DNA of 64,000 bases, from positions 140,682 through 204,681 of the forward strand of contig NZ_NFLV01000005.1 in assembly GCF_002161065.1 (NCBI RefSeq), given 5' to 3'. Source of the stretch: Eubacterium sp. An11 (GTDB lineage: Bacteria; Bacillota; Clostridia; Lachnospirales; Lachnospiraceae). Shown here piece after piece: positions 8,937 through 16,406 of this stretch (its first letter is position 1; each line of letters opens with the position of its first letter). The notes beneath the pieces were generated by a model, which did no database searches, was not told the origin of the DNA, and worked only from the letters and a program-made list of their open reading frames with translations. Both the position numbers and the translations under genes were made by a program.

Positions 8937-9556
8937 AAACTGCCTCCCTCCGCGTCCGGATCATATAGCTTCAGTGTGAGCTGATAAATGGGACTGTCGC
9001 CAGCCGCTGATCCGGCATCCGGCTGCCGGCTGCCGACCGCCGTCCAGCCGGAATTTTTCTCCTGGCCATCCACATCGTTCTCGCCAGCATTTTCTCCCTG
9101 ACCGGCGTTTTTATCCGCCGCGATGGTCACATCCCACATCTGCCCGTCCCGCTGCCAGACAACGGACATCACATAAACCCCATCAGCACTCCCGCAGACT
9201 TCCCAGTCCTCATCGTAATACATACACGCGCCGTCCCCGGTACTTTCCATCTGAGGAAAATATTTCTGCAGCTTCTGAAAAAAATGCCTGCCTTCTGACG
9301 GACTGCCTGTCCCGGCATCCGTCCCGCTTTCTTCCTGGCCTGTCGTTAAAACAGACGCGCTCCCGGCACCTTCCAGAATCTCCGCCACGGAAGAGACCTG
9401 CTTCTGCGCCTGAAACAGATCTTCCGCCTGCCGGCTGATGGAATCTGCCCTGGCAAAGGCCTGCAGAAACACCGCCGCAGTCACAGCAAAAAACGCGATG
9501 GCTATCATCAATTCAATTAAAAATAATCCTGCTCTGGAATGTTTGCGTGTTCTCAT
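8933..9556 (-). CDS. type IV prepilin-like minor pilin
   Basis: The 207-residue product begins MRTRKHSRAG, then LFLIELMIAIAFFAVTAAVFL. This fits a class III prepilin signal with cleavage after Gly10 and Glu at mature position 5. The rest is a soluble domain of about 175 residues rich in Gly, Asp and Gln, expected outside the membrane. Start and stop overlap the flanking genes by 4 bases on both sides, so it is translated as part of the operon. A prepilin peptidase would be needed and is not in the window. Confidence 0.75.
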   Translation of the reverse strand: MRTRKHSRAGLFLIELMIAIAFFAVTAAVFLQAFARADSISRQAEDLFQAQKQVSSVAEILEGAGSASVLTTGQEESGTDAGTGSPSEGRHFFQKLQKYFPQMESTGDGACMYYDEDWEVCGSADGVYVMSVVWQRDGQMWDVTIAADKNAGQGENAGENDVDGQEKNSGWTAVGSRQPDAGSAAGDSPIYQLTLKLYDPDAEGGSL

Positions 9557-10107
9557 CCTTCTGTCCTTCCGGCCAATGTGTCGTAGCTTTCATCAACATT
9601 TTCTGTATTTCCGTCTCCGGCAGCTGTTCCATCCACTGCCATTCTGATAAAAAACGTTTCCTCCTGCCCGTCCGCCGACACATCAAACTGCAGCAGATTT
9701 TCCTCCGGTCTTTCCACTGCAAATGTGTCCAGCTCCACCAGTTCCTGCCCTCCCGCAAGTCCGGTGAAGTCTTCTTTTCTGGTGAAAAGCTCTTTCAGCC
9801 TCCCCTCTTCCTGATAAATATAGGTGGCATAGAGTTCTCCTTCCACACGGCTGTCAATGACCAGCACCTGCCGGCCGCCAATCTCTTCTATGGCAATCTG
9901 TGAGGCGTCTCCGCACTCCCGGACTTTCTCCTGAAGATAAGATACCGCCGTCCGGACTGTATAATTCTCCTGCAGTCCTTCCGCCGTCCTCTCGTAAATT
10001 CTCGCCCCCTGCAGCACCACCAGCAGAGCGCAGAAACAGAACAGCAGGATAAAAAGTAAAGGAAATAAAATATCTATGGTATGTATGTTTCCGCCGCTCT
10101 TTCTCAT
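9553..10107 (-). CDS. DUF4860-like pilus-associated membrane protein
   Basis: The 184-residue product has a short basic leader (MRKSGGNIHTID), one transmembrane helix (about residues 13-33), and a soluble domain with the pattern ERTAEGLQENYTVRTAVSYLQEKVRECGD...IYQEEGRLKELF. This resembles the DUF4860 family often encoded in clostridial type IV pilus operons. Role unknown; position between two pilin-like genes suggests a minor pilin. The frame is coupled to both neighbours by ATGA overlaps. Confidence 0.65.
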   Translation of the reverse strand: MRKSGGNIHTIDILFPLLFILLFCFCALLVVLQGARIYERTAEGLQENYTVRTAVSYLQEKVRECGDASQIAIEEIGGRQVLVIDSRVEGELYATYIYQEEGRLKELFTRKEDFTGLAGGQELVELDTFAVERPEENLLQFDVSADGQEETFFIRMAVDGTAAGDGNTENVDESYDTLAGRTEG

Positions 10108-10433
10108 TCTTCCTCCCGGGACAGCCGCAGCACCCGGACCTGAGGCCGGATATTTTTTGCGACAATTTCGTAATCCACAATATATTTTTCTTCATTGTAG
10201 CGCAGACCATAATGCTCTTTGAGATAATCAAGGCTCTCCGGATAGGCTCCCTCGGTGCCATAACAGAGCACCGCCGACTGCACCACCGCATTTTCAATAT
10301 TTTCCATCTCCGTCTCTTGCGTCACAGAAGAGACCGACTGAATGCCCGACCAGAATACAGCCATAAAAATAAAAAAGATACACAGGGACAGCAAAATCTG
10401 CCCGTATCTGTTCTTCCGAATATGCTTTTCCAT
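10104..10433 (-). CDS. small pilin-like protein
   Basis: This 109-residue protein has an N-terminal hydrophobic helix (about residues 11-33) followed by a mini-pilin C-domain. That domain has a pattern common in PulG-like pseudopilins (AVVQSAVLCYGTEGAYPESLDYLKEHYG). The leader MEKHIRKNRYGQILLSL places a Gly before the helix but lacks a clear Glu5. An AGAGGAGGCGCAG site precedes the ATG. It is the first pilin-like gene after the PilC gene. Confidence 0.65.
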   Translation of the reverse strand: MEKHIRKNRYGQILLSLCIFFIFMAVFWSGIQSVSSVTQETEMENIENAVVQSAVLCYGTEGAYPESLDYLKEHYGLRYNEEKYIVDYEIVAKNIRPQVRVLRLSREEE

Positions 10434-10512
10434 CTGCGCCTCCTCTATGTTCCGTCACCCTGCTGCGCGGCCTGACATAACCCACTTTAGATCATTAACG
10501 TCGATCATACTA

Positions 10513-11562
10513 TTATCCTATGCTGGACAAAATTCCCATGAGCGGCACCATCACTGACAGCAGAATACTTCCCACCAGCACGGACAGCACCGCCACCAGG
10601 GTCGGTTCCAGCACCGATATAAAATTCTGGATCCGCGCCGTCACCTCGCTGTCCGCCTGCAGAGCAATCTTCTTCAACGCTCCGTCGGTATCTCCCGTCC
10701 TTTCCGCTATGTAGAGCATCCTGCCGTAAAGCCCCGTCAGAAGTCCCGCCTGCACTGCGGCAGCGGAGAAAGATTCCCCGTCTTCTACCTTTTCCCGGCA
10801 GGAGTCAAGCTTCCGCTTCACCGACTGATCCGCCGACAGAAGGGATTCCACCATCTGAAATGCCCCGTCATAATCCATACCGCTGCGAAGGGCCATGGAC
10901 ATCCCCGACGCGAACCTTGCCGTCTGCATTCTGGTCATAATCTGTCTGGTCCCAAAGAAACGGCCTGCCATGTTCCGGAAACAGTCCTTTCCTTTTGCCG
11001 TCCCAAACAGCCAGATCCCTCCTGCCGCCAAAAGGGCGATCACCAGCAGAATCCATCCATAATACTGACGTATTCCTGCTCCCGCCCGCAGAAGCACCGC
11101 CGCCATGCCGGTCATCTGTCCGCCCAGCTGTTCGTAAACCTGCGCAAACACCGGCAGCACCTTGACGATCATCACCAGAAAAATGACCACCATCATGCCC
11201 AGCATGAGCAGGGGATAGGTCACAGCGTTTTTGATATCCTGCACCATATTTTCCTCCCGCTCATAATAAGCCGCCAGCCCCTCCATGACTTCGTCCAGAT
11301 TTCCCGTCTGTTCGCCGATACGGGTCATCTGAATCATATAATCCGGAAAGGCTCCAGTCTCTTCCAGCGCATCATAGAAAATGCCGGTCTCTTCCAGATT
11401 GCTCTGTATCTCCCCATAAAGCTCCCGGAGTGAACTCTCCTCCTCTCCGGCGTCTTCCTTCATGATCATAATGCCCTCCGCCGCGGAGATGCCCGATTTA
11501 AAAATCATTCCCATCTGCTCACAGAACAGAATCCTCTCATTATTTGATAATACTTTCCCCAT
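10513..11562 (-). CDS. pilC: type IV pilus / type II secretion inner-membrane platform protein (GspF/PilC)
   Basis: The 349-residue protein holds two GspF-type cytoplasmic helical domains (residues about 10-125 with FCEQMGMIFKSGISAAEGI, and about 200-320 with FASGMSMALRSGMDYDGAFQMV). They are separated and followed by transmembrane helices (about 115-140, 160-185 and the C-terminal 325-345). It is the membrane platform on which PilT/PilB-type ATPases act. I use the ATG at 11562; a GTG one codon earlier is also open. It is the first gene of the pilus cluster. Confidence 0.9.
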   Translation of the reverse strand: MGKVLSNNERILFCEQMGMIFKSGISAAEGIMIMKEDAGEEESSLRELYGEIQSNLEETGIFYDALEETGAFPDYMIQMTRIGEQTGNLDEVMEGLAAYYEREENMVQDIKNAVTYPLLMLGMMVVIFLVMIVKVLPVFAQVYEQLGGQMTGMAAVLLRAGAGIRQYYGWILLVIALLAAGGIWLFGTAKGKDCFRNMAGRFFGTRQIMTRMQTARFASGMSMALRSGMDYDGAFQMVESLLSADQSVKRKLDSCREKVEDGESFSAAAVQAGLLTGLYGRMLYIAERTGDTDGALKKIALQADSEVTARIQNFISVLEPTLVAVLSVLVGSILLSVMVPLMGILSSIG

Positions 11563-11697
11563 CACTTATCCTCAAAGCGGCGAAACCGCATAATTGTGCT
11601 GACACATCCTCGCTCTGTCCGACAGGATATTCCGCGGCCTTGTGCCTCCCCGCGGAGCGTTTATCTGCCGCCAGTCGACGTCCCGTCCGGATCACCG

Positions 11698-12432
11698 TCA
11701 GAAATCCAGTTCTGAAAACCACTCCAGTATCTTTATCCGAAAACGTCCCCGCTCCCCGAAAAGCACCTGCTTCTCTTCGCCGGAAACGTCCCTTTCCACG
11801 TCCTTTTTCCCCTTCTCTGAAAGGGAAGATGATTCCTCTGCATTATAGCATAGTTCCGGGTAAATTGCACACCACCAGTTATGCCCTTCCGCCGGGCCGA
11901 TGTCCACCCGCAGAGCCTCGTAAACTCCCGCCGGAAAGATCATATTTCCATACCGGCGCACCGGAAACCTCTCCCTGGAAACCGATACCCTCACACTGTC
12001 CTCACTGCCATTTTCCCGCAGGGTTGCCGCAGCTGTCCTGGCAAGATCCGGCAGCATCGCCTCCACCTCCGTCTTAAGCTCCCCGGCGCTCTCCGCCCGG
12101 TCAGCGGCCGGCTTCAGAGCCGCCAGCATCTCGTCCCTCACCTTAAGCTTCAGCTGCTGCTCCGCCGGCAGATCCGAGGCGGCCCGCACATGGAACCGCA
12201 GCGCCGCGTCATAAATCTGAAAATGCGTCTCCATATAAACCTGGTACAGCAGCCCTGCCGAGAGCAGCAAAAGAACCGCCACCGCTACACGGACCGCCAT
12301 GCAGGACGCTGCCGCCCGCAGACAGACACTGTCTGCGCAGCTCGTTTTTCCTTTGATCCGTCTTATTTTTGTATTCCATTTTGTCTTTATATTTAATTTT
12401 GATTCTGTATTGAATTTTGTTTTTGTATCCAT
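11698..12432 (-). CDS. spoIIR: stage II sporulation protein R (SpoIIR)
   Basis: SpoIIR is secreted from the forespore and triggers SpoIIGA to process pro-sigma-E in the mother cell. The core matches well: AALRFHVRAASDLPAEQQLKLKVRDEML, then YGNMIFPAGVYEALRVDIG and the signature HNWWCAIYPELCY. One transmembrane or signal helix precedes it. The start is uncertain. The ATG at 12432 gives 244 residues with an odd Lys/Asn/Thr-rich leader and no good ribosome site, while an ATG at 12300 (MAVRVAVAVLLLL) would start right at the helix. The open frame upstream runs into an IS200-type transposase remnant, so the original 5' end may have been replaced. Confidence 0.85.
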   Translation of the reverse strand: MDTKTKFNTESKLNIKTKWNTKIRRIKGKTSCADSVCLRAAASCMAVRVAVAVLLLLSAGLLYQVYMETHFQIYDAALRFHVRAASDLPAEQQLKLKVRDEMLAALKPAADRAESAGELKTEVEAMLPDLARTAAATLRENGSEDSVRVSVSRERFPVRRYGNMIFPAGVYEALRVDIGPAEGHNWWCAIYPELCYNAEESSSLSEKGKKDVERDVSGEEKQVLFGERGRFRIKILEWFSELDF

Positions 12433-12504
12433 AGGAAAAGGATAGACAGAAAACGGGGGATTTAAACGCGGGGTGGAAAAGCGGAACAAAACGGCAAGGC
12501 AGGA

Positions 12505-12720
12505 AATCATCAGCGCCGATTTTCCTTTCAAATATCCCACAAATTGGGCCACGCTGTATTTTGGCAGTATACTTTACCAACATATGTACATGGTCCGGCT
12601 TCAGATACCCTTCTATGATTTCTACTCCTTTGTATTTGCATAGCAGGTGGTTTTTTGTTTCGCATGGCTCATTTCTCCTTTATGAGAAACTCGCTTCATG
12701 CTCAACAGGCTAAAGCCCAT
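12505..12720 (-). mobile_element. IS200/IS605-family tnpA remnant (frameshifted, truncated)
   Basis: On the minus strand, conserved Y1-transposase (TnpA) segments appear in two frames: CKYKGVEIIEGYLKPDHVHMLV, then after one extra A at about 12573, LPKYSVAQFVGYLKGKSALMI. PDHVHML contains the HxH metal site of the family. The normal N-terminal 40 or so residues and everything after SALMI, including the catalytic tyrosine region, are missing. Bases about 12660-12720 resemble the usual leader upstream of IS200 tnpA. The remnant abuts the spoIIR 5' end. Confidence 0.75.
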
Positions 12721-12760
12721 AAAACAAAAAATACCGTACAGGCTTCACCCCATACGGTAT
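12721..12760 (-). terminator. intrinsic terminator after the HEPN remnant
   Basis: Read on the minus strand, ATACCGTA and TACGGTAT (12731-12760) form a perfect 8-bp stem followed by TTTTTTGTTTT. It lies between the HEPN pseudogene and the IS200 remnant and probably ended the original toxin-antitoxin-like transcript. Confidence 0.8.
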
Positions 12761-12805
12761 CATAAATACATTTTTTCATTTTATCTTGTGACATATATTT
12801 TAATA

Positions 12806-13085
12806 TCACAATACGCCTTTCAATCGCAGATATTCCAAAATATACTGGTGAAATATCTCTTCTTCACTTGTTCTTCTGCGTCCTGGCGGGACGCTGCAAA
12901 AAAAATCCTCGTAATCCGCATGTTCTCGCATTTCAGACGTTGTGCGGATAATCTTAGAAGTTTCTTTGGAGAAATCACCGATTTTAACATGATATTGATT
13001 AAAATGCGCAATCACACCGCTATACTTACTGCTGAACAAACTCATCCAATACATTTACTGCGCGCATACCATGGAAAATAAAATC
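12806..13085 (-). pseudogene. HEPN domain protein remnant (frameshifted and 5'-truncated)
   Basis: Three minus-strand reading frames together give a HEPN-domain sequence: MRAVNVLDEFV, then SKYSGVIAHFNQYHVK...TTSEMREHADYEDFF, then AASRQDAEEQV, then EIFHQYILEYLRL. HEPN proteins of this type usually pair with MNT nucleotidyltransferases as toxin-antitoxin systems. At least three single-base changes break the frame: an extra C near 13035, a T8 run near 12900 that should be T7, and a missing base near 12866. The N-terminal part and any MNT partner are absent. Confidence 0.7.
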
Positions 13086-13119
13086 TATATTCTTTATCCG
13101 GGTATCACTCTCAAGGGAT

Positions 13120-14082
13120 TCAGGTAAGCCATTCTTTCACCTGAGAGACATCCACTTTTAACACACCGGCAATCACGTCTTCTTCTATTCCAATTCTGGC
13201 CATCTCCACCGCAGTCTCTCTGGCCTTACGCATCTCACCCTCTGCTCTTCCAGCCTTTCTGCCTCTGGCCTCGCCTCTTGCTTCACCCGCCGCAAAGGCT
13301 TCCTCCTGCTGTTTTCTTCTGTGAATCGTATCGTCAAAAATCACATCCAGCATACTTGTCACCTCCTCCTGTCTGCTGAGAAGATACTCCTTTAAAATAT
13401 TATGATCTATACAGTATCTGAATAATTCTTCTGCCGCCTTACTTGTTCTTCCATACTTTTGAAAAAAATATTTTACCTGTTTTGTAAAAGAAATATACTG
13501 GCTTAAAATATCCTTTTCTTTTTTCCCATTATATATCATGTGCACGGTCAGTTCAACATCTTTGCAAGCGCCGTGGAATATGTGTTCAGAGAGTTTTAGC
13601 ACCGCCGGTCTGCTTTTGTGCTCCCCTGTATAAACTACATATAACTCCGGTATTGGCAAATTCAAATTCCTTGACGAAAACACATCCAGACCATTCTGAA
13701 CAATGTAATTCTTCCAGATCTCCGCCAGGTATATGAATATCCGAATTACAATATTCTCGCTCCACGTCGTCTGTGCCTCTATCATAATAAGAAACTTACC
13801 GCCTATGTACATGCCCAGATCGTTTCTGATGCCATTCGTTATCTCTTTTGTGATAGTCAGATATGAAATATCCGCTTCTGTTGCCGTTGTATCCTCCGGA
13901 TGCAATATTCGGTATAACTGCAGCGCATATTCGGGCTCAAGGAACAGGTGTCTGAATATACTGTCTTTTATTTTACGCTTTGGTATCTTGTCATTATCAT
14001 CATTTATCGATGCGGTACTTTGTGGATTATTTTTCTTTTTGCTTAAAAATGAATCTGCATAATCCAAAACTTCACCCCGCAT
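13120..14082 (-). CDS. Rpn family recombination-promoting nuclease / PD-(D/E)XK nuclease
   Basis: The 320-residue product resembles the Rpn/PDDEXK transposase-like nuclease family, whose members promote RecA-independent recombination and include phage-defence nucleases. Visible features are KRKIKDSIFRHLFLEPEYALQLYRIL, the catalytic-like LGMYIGGKFLIMIEAQTTWS segment (DLGMYI...IEAQ) and LAEIWKNYI. The C-terminal tail has a Gly/Glu/Arg/Ala repeat (AAGEARGEARGRKAGRAEGE) typical of this family. The flanks are mobile-element and toxin debris. The gene itself is intact. The AT-rich 239-base gap upstream (14083-14321) shows no gene. Confidence 0.85.
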   Translation of the reverse strand: MRGEVLDYADSFLSKKKNNPQSTASINDDNDKIPKRKIKDSIFRHLFLEPEYALQLYRILHPEDTTATEADISYLTITKEITNGIRNDLGMYIGGKFLIMIEAQTTWSENIVIRIFIYLAEIWKNYIVQNGLDVFSSRNLNLPIPELYVVYTGEHKSRPAVLKLSEHIFHGACKDVELTVHMIYNGKKEKDILSQYISFTKQVKYFFQKYGRTSKAAEELFRYCIDHNILKEYLLSRQEEVTSMLDVIFDDTIHRRKQQEEAFAAGEARGEARGRKAGRAEGEMRKARETAVEMARIGIEEDVIAGVLKVDVSQVKEWLT

Positions 14083-14226
14083 TTTCTATTTACAATTGCA
14101 ATTGTATTTTTATTATATAATAAATATCATATTTATCAATACTTTTTTTATAAAAATATTTATTATTGTATATATTCGAGGCTCGCACATTTTTTTATAA
14201 AATGCACATCAGCATATCTATTTTTA

Positions 14227-14260
14227 AATCGGACAGGAGAAGCTCCTTCCCCTTCCGATT
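14227..14260 (-). terminator. weak terminator-like hairpin after the germination operon
   Basis: AATCGGA (14227-14233) pairs with TCCGATT (14254-14260), with an inner GGAG/CTCC pairing. On the minus strand it follows the fused germination gene by about 60 bases, but the following T-run is short (TTTAAAAA). Confidence 0.35.
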
Positions 14261-14321
14261 AACGCGATCCGCCCGGCTCATGCCGAAGCCGCTCGCTGTC
14301 CGTTGCCCGTCGGGTATCCTC

Positions 14322-16349
14322 TCACTCCGGCAGCCGATATCCCCGCTTCAGCACCAGCCGTTTCCACTGGATCTTGGTCTGGTACAGGTAAATGTCTTTT
14401 TCGCCTTCGGATTTTGCTTTGAGGACTTCGATGGGCGTGCGGCAGTAGATGCCTCCTTCGGCGGAGTCGTTCCAGCCAAAGATGTGGCGTCCTTCCTGCT
14501 CGGTCTGTTCCATGAGGCGGCTGACTTCCTGGCCGGCGGCGCCTTCAGGAATATTTTTGATGTCAAGGAGTTCTTCCGGGGTCTGGAGGCAGACGGAGAG
14601 CAGAACGTTTGGCGACTTCTGCCAGGAGGCTTCCCATTCTTTTAAAAATGTGTCGAGACGCTCCGGGTTCTCCGCCAGTTTCGGTCCCAGGAAAATGGTG
14701 TCGATATGGTTCCATTCCAGGATGCCGGCCTGGGTTTTGGCGAATTTTTCTTCCATCACTTCCATGTTTTCCGCGGTAAAATGAATGGTAATGCAGGGAA
14801 TACTGTCCTCCTGGGCTTTCATGGAAGGCAGGTCCGCGGTGGACACCCAGTATTCATAGTTTTCTCCACCGTCCTCCACATAGAGGGAAAGAACATAACT
14901 TTTTTCTTCCACATCGGCCTGCCGGCCGCAGCCGGACAGGGCAAACATTACCACTAACACGGCGGTTGCCGCCACTGCTCGCCGGGGCAGACGCCGGCAA
15001 GGTTTTCGAAACAATGCCCGCAACGGCAGCAGCACAAGTAGCGGAAAATCCACCCATTTCTTATAAAGGACAAACCAGTGAAGAAGCAGCGTCTCTTCCT
15101 GGCCCGCCAGAAGGCAGGAAATGAGAAGCAGAAGTGCCGCCACTCCGGCGGTAATAACAGATACCCGAAAGCGCAGGGTCCTGCCATCAAAGATTTTGCC
15201 GCCGAAGATTTCTTCGCCGATTTTTCTGCCATAATACAGATAGCCGCTCAATACCCCCACCAGGCAGAGAATCCAGAAGACCGCCAGCAGGATATCAAAA
15301 CGCTCCAGAAAACCGCCCGGCAGCCGGATCAGCTGCATCACTTTGATGACCGGCCACGGGGAGGAGGCCGTGATTTCTCCACCCAGATTTTCAATGGTCA
15401 CAAACCAGAGAAGAACATTCCAGACGAGGACGCCTGCCACAGCCCGCCAGACAAGGGCTCTTCTTTTCTTCCACCATGCATCGGCTGCATCAGCGGAATC
15501 CGCCACATCTTTTGCCCCTGAAACTTTTTGTTCGGGATCTCCATCCTCTGGCACATCTGTCCCTACATGGACATCTGCCCCAGCGCTTCCACCTGCCGCT
15601 GGACTTCCCTGCTGTTTTTCCTGAAACTGTTTCTGTATTTTTTCCTGCGTCTTTTTCTGCAGCTTTTCCTGTATTTTTTCCTGCGTCTCTTCCTGCGTCG
15701 ACCGCGGGCTTGAAGTTTTCCAGAGATTCCCGGTCACCGCAGGGACCAGGAACAGGAGAAATTCCAGCGGAGTGGAGCACAGCAGAAGAAGATATCCGTT
15801 GCCAAACACTGTGGCAACGTTATCTGTCAGTTCCGGCAGATGAAATTTTCCTTCCAGTCCCAGAATGGCAAAGAATACCAGAATCACAAAGAGCGCCATT
15901 ATCCACGGAAAGAGAAGTTCCAGGAACCGGGCCCGCTTCTGCAGGGTAGTCTGTGTGCAGTACCAAAGCAGCAGGGCAAAGGGCAGGAGAATCATGAATA
16001 ATCCCGTATCCGGCATGTAAATCTTCTGAATAGACAAACCAAAAAAATAAAACAGCGCCAGGGCGTTGACAAACAGGCGGAGCATGTACAAAACTCCCAT
16101 CCACTTGCTCAGGACAAATCCGTAACCGGCGGACATTCCGGCGGGATTTCTTCTTTCCAGCCGCCGGATCAGAAACAGCAGCCACACTGCAAATAACAGC
16201 AGGAATCCTGCATAAGCCACAAGGGGCAAAAGGCCCTCCGAGCGGCTGCAGAGCGCCGCTGCCGCCGGAAAGGTGAGCCCTGACGCCCCGACGCCTTCGA
16301 TATAAATCATTCTTGTCAGCTGCCGCTGTGAGATTTTACTTTCGTTCAA
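14322..16349 (-). CDS. GerAB-GerAC fusion, spore germinant receptor subunits B and C
   Basis: The 675-residue protein joins two receptor subunits normally made separately. Residues 1-410 or so form a GerAB-type spore permease (ISQRQLTRMIYIEGVGASGLTFPAA at the start, about 10 helices). After a basic linker, a lipobox-like LSGCG (about residue 464) opens a GerAC-like C-terminal domain (LSLYVEDGGENYEYWV...LEWNHIDTIFLGPKL). The permease part carries a low-complexity Q/E/K insert (about residues 218-248, repeats of TQEKIQEK) and an acidic Ala/Gly/Asp stretch. The frame opens with TTG, 10 bases after AGGAG. It follows gerAA by 57 bases. Confidence 0.85.
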   Translation of the reverse strand: MNESKISQRQLTRMIYIEGVGASGLTFPAAAALCSRSEGLLPLVAYAGFLLLFAVWLLFLIRRLERRNPAGMSAGYGFVLSKWMGVLYMLRLFVNALALFYFFGLSIQKIYMPDTGLFMILLPFALLLWYCTQTTLQKRARFLELLFPWIMALFVILVFFAILGLEGKFHLPELTDNVATVFGNGYLLLLCSTPLEFLLFLVPAVTGNLWKTSSPRSTQEETQEKIQEKLQKKTQEKIQKQFQEKQQGSPAAGGSAGADVHVGTDVPEDGDPEQKVSGAKDVADSADAADAWWKKRRALVWRAVAGVLVWNVLLWFVTIENLGGEITASSPWPVIKVMQLIRLPGGFLERFDILLAVFWILCLVGVLSGYLYYGRKIGEEIFGGKIFDGRTLRFRVSVITAGVAALLLLISCLLAGQEETLLLHWFVLYKKWVDFPLLVLLPLRALFRKPCRRLPRRAVAATAVLVVMFALSGCGRQADVEEKSYVLSLYVEDGGENYEYWVSTADLPSMKAQEDSIPCITIHFTAENMEVMEEKFAKTQAGILEWNHIDTIFLGPKLAENPERLDTFLKEWEASWQKSPNVLLSVCLQTPEELLDIKNIPEGAAGQEVSRLMEQTEQEGRHIFGWNDSAEGGIYCRTPIEVLKAKSEGEKDIYLYQTKIQWKRLVLKRGYRLPE

Positions 16350-16406
16350 TGGTTCTCTTCTCCTTTCTCCGGGTCCTTCACCCGCCGCTCTGCCATGGCG
16401 GCAGAT

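Noticed and set aside
12698..13081. 127-codon plus-strand frame next to spoIIR
   Set aside because: It runs antisense to the HEPN remnant and a terminator hairpin, so it is unlikely to be coding.
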